DNA from: Helianthus annuus
Taxonomy: Eukaryota > Streptophyta > Magnoliopsida > Asterales > Asteraceae
Assembly (NCBI RefSeq): GCF_002127325.2
Contig: NC_035436.2
Coordinates: 116,724,233-116,788,232 of the forward strand
DNA: 64,000 bases
Reading direction: 5' to 3'
In this document: piece after piece, positions 45,590 through 57,382 of the stretch
Layout of the letters: each line of letters opens with the position of its first letter
Position numbering within the stretch: the first letter of the stretch is position 1
Program-made: the position numbers and the translations under genes
Notes under the pieces: generated by a model
What the model saw: the letters and a program-made list of their open reading frames with translations, nothing else
Databases searched by the model: none
What the model was told of the DNA's origin: nothing

Positions 45590-48500
45590 TGTCACACCCT
45601 GGCTTTGCGGAAGCGTGGTTAATTTGGTGTGACTTCTTAATACCATAGCTTAATCATAACAAAGCTATATGAATTAAAAACATGCAAGATCATCCATTAA
45701 ATTTTAAAAACCAAATACAGTACCATTGTCTTAACGGGAAAACACCCTAACAACCAGAACATTGTTCAACAAACAAACAAAACATAAATATGGTTTAAGA
45801 ACTGTGACTTGTCCAGGAAAGAGTCACATTCCCTAAACCCCGGATGACCTCGGAAACTAGTGCAGCGGGAAAACGTGCCATACCGTGCCAGATCCTTTAA
45901 TTCCCTGAAATACATGTAAGTTGAAAAATCAACAATAATGTTGAGCGAGTTCATGCGAAAGTGAGTAAATAAACCTTTATATTTATCAAAATCCTGGTAT
46001 GTAGCAAATAAGGAAAAAGAGATCACCAGTGGTTTGCAAGGCCATTGATACGTGTGAAGTGCAAATAGGAAGACTCAAACCTTGCGATTTTGCGTCGGGG
46101 CACAAAGTCACCCCGAGATCCGTACTGTTGGACCTGGGGTTGGGCTCGCTACACCCAGATAGATCTACCGCTTACGTCCCTCGGTCCTATAATGAGGATT
46201 AATGGCCTCCAGTTCCCGCCTACCCACTCACATGATCTAAGTAGTAACCCTCCTTACGCTAACCATACCATGTAAAAAGTATTCATAATTATAGTAACAT
46301 GTATTTCACCTCCGCAGTTTAGAAAACTGAAAACAGTTAAGAGAAAAGGGGGACATGAACTCACAGTCGGTGCGTCTCTACCAAGTACTCCAAATCAGGC
46401 AGCTGTGCAACGACCTACATGTGCTAATTCTATTAGACGGACGGCCGTGCCTTAGCTTTATAGTTTAAGTTTTTGGGAAATAGTTAGACAACTATTCCGT
46501 GTTTACTTTTCGTATATACTTGGTAGTTAATCTCCTTCCCAAGGATGGGGGATTTAATACATGTGCGTTCAAATTATATCATTAAGTCTCACTTAATATA
46601 TACTTATTTCTAATTCCAAAATATAAATATTTTTCTCAAAAATATTATATTTTCATTTCACATAATTTTCCCCAAAAATAATACGTCGATAAAATACGCG
46701 TTCATAAATATTTCCGTATAATGCGTAAGTTACGTTTTATCATTCGAGTGGTAATAAATATTACCATTGTAACTTATATAGTTATTGTAGAGGCGTTCGT
46801 ATTATTTTGGATCTGTTAACGTTCGAAAATATTATTTTTACTCTAAAAATAATATTTGTGTATTTTTCACAAAATAATCATAAACAATGTTGTGAAAATA
46901 AATACTTACCAAATATATATTTATCACGTTTAGTTTTGTGAAAATCCCACCTCCGATATTTTGTAAATAAAGTCATGGCGAAATTTATATTTCGAAAACA
47001 TGTCAAAATAATTCTAACACTTGTAGTGTAAATAATTTTAAGTGTTAGGTTTTTAGAAAAAATTTCGCCAGAGTTTCCTCTGTAACTGGAGGTGGCCACG
47101 CTTTCAAGCGTATCATTTTCTTTTACTAAATCAATTTCAACAACTTCTTTATTCAATCAAACAATTTCCGACACATCAAACTAGTCGACAAGTATGTAAA
47201 TCGCATAAATCACATGAACTTGTAGTTTTTCCGAAACTATAGTGTAAATCCCATTATATTTTGGGGATCTTTTTATAAAGTAATTTGATCTCGTAAAAAC
47301 TTCGTTTTTAATGTAAATCCGTCTTTACAACTTCCCGTCATCTTTTTCAAAGATTGTTATTTTGTCGAAACTTTTCATTTCACAAGTGTTTACACACTTG
47401 TGGTTTATAAAAATCATGCTTGTTAATGTAAGTTCTATTTTTAGAAAACATGATTTTCTTTGACGCTTGGTCCTTTGAAAATACCACTTGCAGATACGTA
47501 GATCTGCTAGTTTTAAACACTATTCCACAAGTAAAACACTTTTACACAAGTTCATGATTCGCGTGTGGTAGAGTTTCACCTTTTAACCCTTGTCTCATTC
47601 CAAACAAGCTTATGTCAAGATCCATGACCTTAACCAAACCGGGTTAAATGATGATCCGAGCTACCACAACATAGATCGGGTCTAAACAACCACAAATTTC
47701 AATTACTACAACATTTACACAACTAGTGATCTTTTAACCAACAATACTTGCATTTTTAGTAAACTTTAATGCATGATTTTGTAAGATTCCGAGTTTTAAT
47801 CATTACACATCGTATTAACCACTTTAGATTAGTTCAAGAGAGTGTTTTAAGCATTATACCTCTAGCTCGAGGCTAGGGAAGAATCTATGCGAAAAAGAGG
47901 TGGATAAAAGCTAGATAGAGAGGTCCTTCGTCTTCCGTTTGCTCCAAGGCTCCTCGTATGTGACCCGTAACACTTGTATATGCTTGGAACTTGAAGATCA
48001 AAATCGAACAATGATGGATGGGGGGTGGGTGCTCTCGGCCGAGAACCAAGAGAGGGGAGAGAGGTGTAGTTTTGTGGTGATGTGTGGAGTGATTGATCTT
48101 GTGTGTATCAACTTGTTCTTATAGGCAAACTTAACATGTTTATCCAATGGGTTTGATGTTCTCTAGATATGAGACATCATGAAATATAAAATTCAAAAAT
48201 GGTACAAGATTAGTCCCATGGTGACCGATCGGCCCAAGGGGGGGGGGGTACTAGTTCAATTCCAAGTGTTAGTTGATGTTTAGTTAGGTTAACTAAGTTA
48301 GATTTAGGGACTAACTTGGTTAGTTGAGTGTTGTGCTTTATGGCGAGTGTTAGGGTGTTCAGGGACCCTAACTGGCTCAGAAAAAGACCAATAATATTTA
48401 TGGCAATATTTTCATGTTCCGGATATAGTCCGGTTGTTCGGTTGGATAGTAATCCGTTAAAGCGCTTAACAAAGCTTTTAAGTGTCGTAAATACCATTTT

Positions 48501-49013
48501 TAGCGACACAACTTATTCCTGACACTTTGGAAAGTGTCTAGTAATATTTTTCTCATGTTTTGGCACTTTATTAGCTAGCCAGAAGCTGAAATGTTAATTA
48601 AAGTGCTGTGTTTTGTGCTCAGTGTATGTTTTAGGCACATCCAGTCATCGTAACTTATTCCTAGAGACGCAGTTCTACAACCCTTGTATCCCTACTACAC
48701 TCACCATGGGTGTAGTAAAATAATTCTGGCTCATACAGGCCTTAGAGGCAGTATCTGCCTGATGCTGGCTTTATCAGCATGTTCAATAGGTTATCCGTTC
48801 ATAGTGCTACTGTGCTTTTGTGCATCATGTTTGTCACTAGAGTTCAGCATGTAAATAATGTAGTGACAGCAAAATAGAGTATGATGCAAGTATGTACAAG
48901 TATCAACAGTCAAGTAGCAGTTCATCAGTAATTTCAAGTAAGCACAGTAATTAAGCAGCAAATAAATTATTAATTAAATCGTACGGATACCTGGTTTAGT
49001 GAGGGTTGTCACA
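45590..49013 (-). repeat. I6 3' LTR (3.42 kb)
   Basis: Element-strand ends are TGTGACAACC (49013) and GGGTGTGACA (45590). The first 1.17 kb from the left matches 56214-57382 with few differences. A plausible minus-strand TATA box, CCTATAAGAA, lies at 48116-48125, followed on that strand by a CT-rich leader. A G-run lies near 48240. No gene. Confidence 0.9.
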
Positions 49014-49024
49014 TTCTCCCCCTG
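49014..49024 (-). other. I6 polypurine tract
   Basis: On the minus strand CAGGGGGAGAA abuts the LTR. Confidence 0.8.
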
Positions 49025-49030
49025 TTAGAA

Positions 49031-49049
49031 AAATTTCGTCCCGAAATTT
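49031..49049 (-). other. I6 stem-loop before the polypurine tract
   Basis: Arms AAATTTCG and CGAAATTT around a 3-base loop (GGA on the element strand). It overlaps the last codon area of pol. Confidence 0.75.
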
Positions 49050-50220
49050 AAGTTCTGCTTGTAGAAGCAGGGTTCTTGGGAAATAGATGGGGGTATTTTT
49101 CTTTCATTCGGTCCTCACGCTCCCAGGTGAATTCAGGACCATGGCGGGCATTCCAACGAACTTTGACGAGCTTGACACTGCTCCGGCGGGTCTTGTTCAC
49201 TTTGCAATCCGTGACCTCAACGGGTTCTTCAACGAAGTGGAGCGTGTCGTCAACATGAATTTCGTCGGTAGGAATGACAACGGTATCTTGTGTTGGACTT
49301 CTCTTCAGGTTGGATACATGAAAGGTATCGTGAACACCATTCAGTTCGGCAGGTAGGTCCAACTTGTATGCTACGGTCCCAATTCTTTCCAAAATCCTGA
49401 ACGGACCAATATATCGCGGATTCAACTTTCCACGCTTCCCAAAGCGTGCCACACCCTTCCAGGGTGATACCTTCAGCAAAACCATATCGCCAACCTCAAA
49501 CTCTAGAGGTTTCCTGCTTCGATCCGCGTAGGCTTTCTGCCGGTCACGAGCCGCACTGATGCGATCTCGTATCTGTGCAATCTTATCTGTGGTTTCCTGG
49601 ACTACATCAGGACCAACCAACTGTCTATCACCTGCGTCAGACCAACAAAGCGGTGATCTGCATTTGCGCCCATATAAAGCTTCAAATGGCACGGCACCAA
49701 TACTGGTATGGTAGCTGTTGTTGTATGAAAACTCAACCAGAGGCAAATGCTTATCCCAGCTACCGTCCAAATCCATAACACATGCTCTCAGCATGTCCTC
49801 CAACGTCTGAATCGTCCGCTCGCTTTGACCATCGGTCTGTGGGTGAAACGCGGTGCTCATATTCAACTTCGAGCCAAAAGCTTCTTGGAAGGATTGCCAT
49901 ATCCTTGACACGAACCTTCCGTCTCTATCGGAGATAATCGAGAGAGGTACTCCATGGCGTGTAACAATCTCTCTCATGTAAATTTCAGCCAATTTACTTG
50001 TATTATCCTTTTCTCGGATAGGTAAGAAGTGTGTTGACTTCGTTAATCGGTCCACTATCACCCAGATGGTGTCATGGCCTCTTGGCGTTCTTCGCAATTT
50101 TGTAATAAAATCCATGGAGATTTGTTCCCACTTCCACTTGGGAATTTCCGGTTGTTGCAGAAGTCCTGAAGGCTTCTGGTATTCCGCTTTAACCCTGGCA
50201 CAAGTTAAACATTTGCTCAC
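49048..50220 (-). pseudogene. I6 integrase with chromodomain-like tail
   Basis: Open for 390 codons from [10 protein letters not shown], the Cys half of the zinc domain. The DDE core is complete: [17 protein letters not shown] and [14 protein letters not shown], followed by [11 protein letters not shown] and the GPF-like module [19 protein letters not shown]. The tail [17 protein letters not shown] ending KYPHLFPKN resembles the chromodomain-type C terminus of chromoviruses. It is split from RT by a TGA at 50250 and a 1-base loss near 50235, so it is not translated as part of the polyprotein in this copy. Confidence 0.9.
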
Positions 50221-50249
50221 ATAAACAGCACATCGCCTTTCATCCTAGG

Positions 50250-51932
50250 TCACCAATAATAATCTTTAAGATCCTGGTACATCTTATCCGCTCCAGGGTG
50301 GATAGAGTACCGCGACTTGTGAGCTTCATCGAAAATAACCTTTCTTAAACCTCCAAACAAAGGAACCCAAATCCTTTTCTCAAAACACAACGTTCCTTCC
50401 TTGTTTGGTACCAATAACTTCTCCATCCCACGGAGATACTCTTCTTCAAGGTTTCTCTCCTTGAGAGCTTCTTTCTGCGTGGCACGAATGCGCAGAGGAA
50501 AATCGAATCGAATAACCATCTCCAAAGCCCTAACCCTTATGGGCTTGATTCTCTCCTTTCGACTTAGGGCATCGGCGACCACATTCGCCTTCCCTGGATG
50601 ATACTTAATCTCGCAGTCGTAATCGTTCAACAGCTCTACCCATCGTCTTTGCCTCATATTCAACTCCTTCTGGTTGAATATATGCTGGAGGCTCTTGTGA
50701 TCTGTAAAGATTGTGCACTTCGTACCATAAAGGTAGTGTCTCCAGATCTTTAATGTAAAAATCATTGCGCCAAGCTCCAAATCGTGTGTGGTATAGTTCT
50801 TTTCATGTACCTTCAGCTGGCGTGACGCGTAAGCAATAACCTTTTGGTGTTGCATCAACACACAACCCAATCCTTGACGCGAAGCGTCGCAGTATACAAC
50901 AAAATCATCTGTACCCTCTGGTAGTGCTAAGATTGGCACGTTGCAAAGCTTATCTTTCAATATCTGAAATGCTTCTTCCTGTTTGATTCCCCAATCAAAC
51001 TTCTTGTCTTTCTGCGTGAGGAGCGTCAATGGTTGAGCGATCTTTGAAAAATTCTCAATGAATCCTTGGTAATAGCCAGCCAAACCCAAGAATTGCCGAA
51101 TCTCGGTTGGCGTCTTTGGCGTTTCCCAATCCTTGATCGCCTCGATCTTGGTGGGATCCACGTGGATTCCATCTCCATTCACCACGTGTCCAAGGAATTG
51201 CACTTCTCGTAGCCAAAACTCGCACTTAGAGAACTTGGCATACAACTGTTCTTTCTTTAGCAGCTCCAGAATGGCTCTTAAGTGCTGCTCGTGCTCAGCC
51301 TTCGTCTTTGAATAAATCAAAATATCATCGATGAATACAATCACGAACTTATCCAAGTATGGCTTGCAAACTCGATTCATCAAATCCATGAACACTGCAG
51401 GTGCGTTTGTCAGACCAAACGGCATAACGAGGAACTCGTAGTGTCCATATCGAGTTCTGAAGGCTGTCTTCGGGATACTCTCCTCTTGTATCCTTAGCTG
51501 ATGGTAACCAGATCGCAAATCGATCTTCGAATAGAAGCTTGAACCTTGAAGTTGGTCGAACAGATCATCAATCCTTGGCAGAGGATACCTATTCTTGATC
51601 GTCAGCTTGTTCAACTCTCTGTAGTCAATGCACATACGGAAACTACCGTCCTTTTTCTTGACAAACAAAACTGGAGCTCCCCAAGGCAAGAAGCTCGGTC
51701 GGATGAATCCCTTGTCTAACAACTCTTGAAGTTGTGTCGACAGTTCTTGCATCTCAGACGGAGCAAGTCTATAAGGTGCCTTAGCCACAGGCGCGGCGCC
51801 TGGAACTAAGTCAATGTGAAACTCTACTTGCCTCTGAGGCGGCAATCCAGGCAAGTCCTCTGGGAAGACTTCTGGATATTCCCTCACGACAGGGATGTCT
51901 TCGATCTTCGGTTCTTCAGCTTTCTTATCCAC
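50250..51932 (-). pseudogene. I6 reverse transcriptase and RNase H
   Basis: 560 codons. RT holds [30 protein letters not shown], the [17 protein letters not shown] core and [11 protein letters not shown] with both catalytic Asp. RNase H begins [14 protein letters not shown] and keeps [12 protein letters not shown] and [10 protein letters not shown], ending with ADALSRK. The start of the integrase zinc domain ([10 protein letters not shown]) follows before a TGA in place of an expected Trp codon. Upstream, an in-frame TAG at 51963 separates it from protease. Confidence 0.9.
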
Positions 51933-51962
51933 AATGTGTTCCAGAAAAGCAACACATCCTTT

Positions 51963-53144
51963 CTACAAACACTTTCTTGCTTTCAGGCAGCTAATAATTC
52001 TTAACGGCGTCTCCCGCTTCTCTCCGTGAACCACAATTGTTTCGTCATCTTCAGTTGGGATACGAACAACCTTTTCATGACAAACTATCTCGGCCTTGTT
52101 ACTCGATAACCAATCCATTCCTACTACCACGTCGAAGCTTACCAACTGGATTGGTAGTAGAACTAGAGCGAACTCACGCTCTCCCAATTCAATCACACAA
52201 CCCCTGACGACTTCATTGGCTTCTACTAACTTCCCATTCACCAATTCGATCGAGTACGGAATATCTAACTTACTAGCGGCTAAACCAAGCATATTCTTAA
52301 ATTCTAACGACACGAAGCTATAATCGGCGCCAGTATCAAATAAAACGGATGCATAGCGTTGGTTTATAGGGAACGTACCAGTGACAACATTGGGATCCTG
52401 GCGCGCTTCCCTTGCTTCTATGTTGAAGACCCTTCCGCGGGCTTGGTTTAATTCCGGGCAATTCCTCTTGTAGTGCCCAAGATCACCACAGTTGAAACAT
52501 CCGGGCCTCTGCCCATTTCCACCACCGTTTCCAACTTGATTGTTTCTCTGGTTATGATTTATGGCGCCCGCTTGGTTTGCATTATTGACCCGATTCCCAT
52601 CACCTCCATTGTTTCCTTGTGGGCGATTCCCAATACCACCACGATTATTTCTATTCCCAAATCCTCCTTGGCCTCCCCGGCCAGCACTAGCCCAACAGGA
52701 ATCCTTCAAGTGACCAGTCTTTCCACAAGCTTCACATACTTTTGGCCCGCATCGACCAGAGTGATGGCGTTGGCAAGAGTTACACTTGGGATGTGAACCC
52801 ATATATCCCTTACCTTTCCTCCTACCACCAGCTGTATCCTGAGCTGGCGCGTTTTGCTCTCTTTTCTTAACAATCACACTGGCTCCCTGCTTGAAGTTCA
52901 AAAACTTCCGCTTGTTTCCTCCAGGTGACTCCACATGAGTCTCTTTCTTCTTAGGCTCGACTTCATCAAACTTGTTCAAACGAATTGCCTCCTCTGTGAG
53001 AGCCACGCTCAAATCAATGGCTTCAGTGATAGTCGCAGGTTTGGAGGAGGTCACCATGCTTATGATTTGAGGAGCTAATCCCCAAATGAAACGTTCAATT
53101 CTCTTGAACTCAGGAGTGACCATGTAGGGTACCACATGCGACAA
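51963..53144 (-). pseudogene. I6 gag C-terminal part, nucleocapsid and protease
   Basis: 393 codons: the end of the capsid domain (FIWGLAPQIISMV, then AIDLSVALTEEAIR), a basic linker, three zinc fingers (an atypical CNSCQRHHSGRCGPKVC, then CEACGKTGHLKDSC, then CFNCGDLGHYKRNC with a Gly/Asn-rich spacer), and protease with LFDTGADYSFVS and FDVVVGMDWL. It is in the same frame as gag and RT and cut off only by single TAG codons on each side. Confidence 0.9.
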
Positions 53145-53156
53145 GTCGTGGAACCT

Positions 53157-53660
53157 CTAAACGTACTCTGCTATCTTTGGGCCTTCCATTTTCAAATGCC
53201 AGAACTCGGTCTCCAATCTCTGGATTTCAGCGCGGGAACAATACTTTTTGCGCATGAGTTCCTTCAGTTCGGTCCAGGTCAGCGCGTAGGCAGCAGCTTC
53301 GCCAAGTGTCTGTACTTGCAAATTCCACCAAGATAGGGCTCCATCCAAAAATAGCCCAGAGATATAGGTGACTTGCTGATCCAGTGCGCATTTGCTCATG
53401 CAAAGAACAGATTCGGTTTTCTTAGCCCAGCGGACAAAAACGACAGCACCTCCTGTGCCATCAAAGTTTACGGGCTTGCAGTCCAAGAACTGTTTGTAGG
53501 TGCACCCATGAGGTGGATTGTTATTGTTGCCGGTGTTGCCAGAGTTGCTTCCACTCATTCCTCCTTGAGAGGCAGCATATTGAGCAATGGCAGCAGCAAT
53601 GACTTGCTGTAGTTCGGCCTGAGTCGTAGGCATTTGCTGTTGTTGACGTCTTGGCGGCAT
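53157..53660 (-). pseudogene. I6 gag N-terminal part
   Basis: 167 codons from MPPRRQQQQMPTTQAELQQ, a usual gypsy gag start, through HGCTYKQFLDCKPVNFDG to LDGALSWWNLQV, then an in-frame TAG at 53157-53159. The start follows TCTTTAGAAG. Unlike I7, it has no intron at the matching place. Confidence 0.9.
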
Positions 53661-54101
53661 CTTCTAAAGATGTGTTTACGTTGGTCAGGACATAGTGAAG
53701 CGTACGTATATAGTAATAGTAAAAGCACATAACATCTCATGTTATCAATATATCACAAATACCAATCACACAACATCCCATGTCACAAATATTATACACA
53801 CAACATCCCATGTCATAAAAATATAAATAAGCAATCAAGCGAATCAAATATGATGAGAATACTGCGATTGCTATATATCGAGACCACGTAGTAAGTGTAT
53901 CAGTACATCACTGTGTCATACAATCATCAATCAACTAGGGGCTACATCACCCCTGTCCAAAAACTGTATCAAGTCAGTGTTAAATACATCAAATACATGT
54001 CAACAAAAGTCAGAATCATCATGTAGCCTCCAAAAATGCTGTGCAGTCAAAAGCAATCGCGGTCCTCTCACCAACTTCTACCCAAACAGCACTGATGAGC
54101 T
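53661..54101 (-). other. I6 spacer between pre-gag ORF and gag
   Basis: 440 bases without a gene. Short repeats of ACACAACATCCCATGTCA occur three times near 53740-53815. Gag and the upstream ORF are in the same frame but separated by stops. Confidence 0.6.
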
Positions 54102-55685
54102 CTATACAGATGGCGGTGGAGGAGGGGGAAAATGAGTGTAAAACAAACGACGTAACTGGAGCCAGTCCTCCTCCATGGCTCTCTGAGTACGGATGAACGA
54201 AGCGACCTGCTGCTCTAAAGCAAAGAGGCGTGCAGCATAATCTGGGGGTACCGGGCGATAAGGCTGCAAAGGAGAGTGTATCTGACCATGGCACTGGCAT
54301 GGTGGCAGCTGAGCTCTCTCAAGCTCCTGGATGTGCTGCGTGTGTGACTCATGCTGAAAAACGAAAGACATCAAAACGTCCTCAATAGTGTGTCCCACGT
54401 GGAACGGATGGTAAGGATCAGTCGGTGGCATGACAGGCGGTGACGGCCAAAGGAATGGCGTACCGGTGGGATCAAAAGGGGCCACATGAAAAGGAGAAAC
54501 AGGTGGTACAACAGGTGGAAACTGTGGCGTAACAGGTACAGATGTCGGCATATGCCCAAAGGGATGGGCCGAAGAACCCTCTCCAGGTCTCGCTGGAGGT
54601 ACAAACTGAGGAACCTGAAAAGAGAAATCAATATGTCGTGTATCAGTGTGGTGTGGGGGAATAGGTGGAACATCCTCATCAGCAGGAATCCACCCGTGCT
54701 GTGCGTGCTCGTCCGGTGGATCCATGTGTGCCGCGAACAGTGCATGCTCGGGCTCTAGTGGAACGGGATCAGGTGGGGGAGCAACAAAAGGATCAACGGG
54801 TGCAATGTGATCAACAGGATGGTCAACAGGTATATCAGCAATAAGAGGTGGATCGACATGATCGGCAGCAATAGCATGATCACCCTCCAGATGATCATCG
54901 ATAGGCGGGTCAGCTATAACAGGCTCAACAGGGATGCCAGCATGTACGGGGTCATGCTCAGGCATAGGGTCTAGAGCGGCTGCCTGCTCAGGGGCGATGG
55001 CAGGCTCGGGATCATCAAAAGCCATCTCGAAGTCGAACTCGGGGTCGATAGGATCGACTGGGTCAGCTGGATCCTCCATGGGCTGATCCATAGGTATGAA
55101 CTCTATATCATGATCCGGGTCGAATCCCGGAGGAAAGATAGGATCAGAGTCCTCCACGTCGTCATGGTCAAATGCAAAACTGGGAATAGGAGCAACAGAG
55201 GATGCCTGGTCAGGATCTGACCCATGCGAAAAGTGTTGTGCGCTCAAAGTGTGGGAAGGTGCGGATGCCACAGACTCAAAGGAGTCTGGGACCGGAGAAT
55301 GCGCAGGCGAATCCTCGGCGGGAGCATCAGCGATCATCAGAAGATCGCCAGCAGGAAGTAGGGCCTCGCCCTGGATCTCATCCTCGATGGGCTCGACATC
55401 ATACAGATCAATATCGTCGTCAGCCTCGGCGTCAAGAAGTAAGTCATACGCAGGATAAACGGCTAAGGGTATAGGAGCCGGAATCTCTACTAACGGTAGG
55501 TACTCAACGGGAGCGCCATCTGCAGGCTCATCAGCACCCTCAGGTAGTGCGAAGGGCTGAAAATCGTCCTCGTCAGTGCTGGTATAATCAGAAGTGAGCA
55601 CCTCGTGCTCTGAGGATGTGAGGTCATCAGATACTACAGGTATGGGTCCAGTGGTATCCGAATCGCCTGTACCGGGCGAGTCCAT
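54102..55685 (-). CDS. I6 pre-gag ORF, 527 aa, acidic Pro/Asp/His-rich
   Basis: Intact ORF between the hairpin array and gag. I do not recognise a family. The N-terminal third is acidic (LTSDYTSTDEDDFQPFALPE). The middle is a low-complexity DP/IP/VP repeat such as DPADPVDPIDPEFDFEM and VDHPVDHIAPVDPF. The C-terminal 110 residues are ordered-looking, with HTIEDVLMSFVFQHESHTQH, a PPCQCHGQ patch and an amphipathic helix (AARLFALEQQVASFIRTQ), ending in a Pro run. No membrane segment or signal peptide. Given three stops in gag-pol, its intact state is notable. It may be an accessory product of the element; no function can be assigned. Confidence 0.75.
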   Translation of the reverse strand: MDSPGTGDSDTTGPIPVVSDDLTSSEHEVLTSDYTSTDEDDFQPFALPEGADEPADGAPVEYLPLVEIPAPIPLAVYPAYDLLLDAEADDDIDLYDVEPIEDEIQGEALLPAGDLLMIADAPAEDSPAHSPVPDSFESVASAPSHTLSAQHFSHGSDPDQASSVAPIPSFAFDHDDVEDSDPIFPPGFDPDHDIEFIPMDQPMEDPADPVDPIDPEFDFEMAFDDPEPAIAPEQAAALDPMPEHDPVHAGIPVEPVIADPPIDDHLEGDHAIAADHVDPPLIADIPVDHPVDHIAPVDPFVAPPPDPVPLEPEHALFAAHMDPPDEHAQHGWIPADEDVPPIPPHHTDTRHIDFSFQVPQFVPPARPGEGSSAHPFGHMPTSVPVTPQFPPVVPPVSPFHVAPFDPTGTPFLWPSPPVMPPTDPYHPFHVGHTIEDVLMSFVFQHESHTQHIQELERAQLPPCQCHGQIHSPLQPYRPVPPDYAARLFALEQQVASFIRTQRAMEEDWLQLRRLFYTHFPPPPPPSV

Positions 55686-56056
55686 GAGTCTCCTAGACTG
55701 ACATTCCTAGTCCCACTAGCCTCCCAGTCTCCTAGACTGACATTCCTAGTCCCACTAGCCAAATTCTTCCCAGTCTCTAAGACTGACATTCCTAGTCCCA
55801 CTAGCCAAATTCCTCCCAGTCTCTAAGACTGCTCTATCATCCACCTCGACCTCCTAGATCGAGCCTCGGCCTCCATGACCGAGCCTCAGCCTTCATGACT
55901 GAGCCTACTCTTCCTAGTCTCACTAGCCATCTACCTCGATCTCTAAGATCGAGCTTCGGCCTCCAAGACCGAGCCTAAAACAATAAACATCTACCTCAAT
56001 CTCTAAGATCGAGCCTCGGCCTCCGAGACCGAGCCTCAGCCTCCAAGACTGAGCCT
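55686..56056 (-). repeat. I6 leader hairpin array (CAGTCT, CTCGAT, CTCGGC, CTCAGC stems)
   Basis: About eleven tandem stem-loops of 13-20 bases, starting one base upstream of the ORF start codon. Forms include AGTCT-CCT-AGACT, AGTCT-CTA-AGACT, CTCGATC-TCTAA-GATCGAG, CTCGG-CCTCCAAGA-CCGAG and CTCAG-CCTCCAAGA-CTGAG. Both arms change together between units. Spacers such as CATTCCTAGTCCCACTAGCC repeat between some units. Confidence 0.9.
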
Positions 56057-56197
56057 AAAATAATAAAATGTGCTCAACATTTGTTTATAAAAAGGTTTTG
56101 GATCTGGACTTAAGTGGTATGCAGTAAAAATGTTTTCGTGAGAGCCCTAGTGATCATAGTCTAGACTCGAGAAAGAATCCTAGTTCGCTATGATCAG

Positions 56198-56210
56198 AGC
56201 TCTGATACCA
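56198..56210 (-). other. I6 primer-binding site
   Basis: On the minus strand TGGTATCAGAGCT, three bases inside the LTR end at 56214. Confidence 0.9.
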
Positions 56211-56213
56211 AGC

Positions 56214-57382
56214 TGTCACACCCTGGCTTTGCGGAAGCGTGGTTAATTTGGTGTGACTTCTTAATACCATAGCTTAATCATAACAAAGCTATATGAATTA
56301 AAAACATGCAAGATCATCCATTAAATTTTAAAAACCAAATACAGTACCATTGTCTTAACGGGAAAACACCCTAACAACCAGAACATTGTTCAACAAACAA
56401 ACAAAACATAAATATGGTTTAAGGACTGTGACTTGTCCAGGAAAGAGTCACATTCCCTAAACCCCGGATGACCTCGGAAACTAGTGCAGCGGGAAAACGT
56501 GCCATACCGTGCCAGATCCTTTAATTCCCTGAAATACATGTAAGTTGAAAAATCAACAATAATGTTGAGCGAGTTCATGCGAAAGTGAGTAAATAAACCT
56601 TTGTATTTATCAAAATCCTGGTATGTAGCAAATAAGGAAAAAGAGATCACCAATGGTTTGCAAGGCCATTGATACGTGTGAAGTGCAAATAGGAAGACTC
56701 AAACCTTGCGATTTTGCGTCGGGGCACAAAGTCACCCCGAGGTCCGTACTGTTGGACCTGGGGTTGGGCTCGCTACACCCAGATAGATCTACCGCTTACG
56801 TCCCTTGGTCCTACAATGAGGATTAATGTCCTCCAGTTCCCGCCTACCCACTCACATGATCTAAGTAGTAACCCTCCTTACGCTAACCATACCATGTAAA
56901 AAGTACTCATAATCATAGTAACATGTATTTCACCCCCGCAGTTTAGAAAACTGAAAACAGTTAAGAGAAAAGGGGGACATGAACTCACAGTCGGTGCATC
57001 TCTACCAAGTACTCCAAATCAGGCAGTTGTGCAACGACCTACATGTGCTAATTCTATTAGACGGACGGCCGTGCCTTAGCTTTATAGTTTAAGTTTTTGG
57101 GAAATAGTTAGACAACTATTCCGTGTTTACTTTTCGTATATACTTGGTAGTTAATCTCCTTCCCAAGGATGGGGGATTTAATACATGTGCGTTCAAATTA
57201 TATCATTAAGTCTCACTTAATATATACTTATTTCTAATTCCAAAATATAAATATTTTTCTCAAAAATATTATATTTTCATTTCACATAATTTTCCCCAAA
57301 AATAATACGTCGATAAAATACGCGTTCATAAATATTTCCGTATAATGCGTAAGTTACGTTTTATCATTCGAGAGGTAATAAA
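56214..57382 (-). repeat. I6 5' LTR, truncated by I7
   Basis: It matches 45590-46758 closely, then stops where the I7 LTR begins. The rest should follow I7 outside the window. Confidence 0.95.

Larger units (their letters stand above)
45590..57382 (-). mobile_element. I6: Ty3/gypsy element with pre-gag ORF, inserted in I5, cut by I7
   Basis: Reads on the minus strand: 5' LTR (right, 57382 to 56214, truncated by I7), primer site, hairpin array, 527-aa ORF, gag, pol, polypurine tract, 3' LTR (49013 to 45590). The left target repeat should be GTAAT at 45585-45589; the other copy lies outside. Gag-pol has three stops and one frameshift, otherwise well kept. Confidence 0.95.

Noticed and set aside
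54371..55474. Plus-strand and second-frame ORFs inside the I6 pre-gag region
   Set aside because: They are shadows of the 527-aa minus-strand ORF, caused by its repetitive codons.
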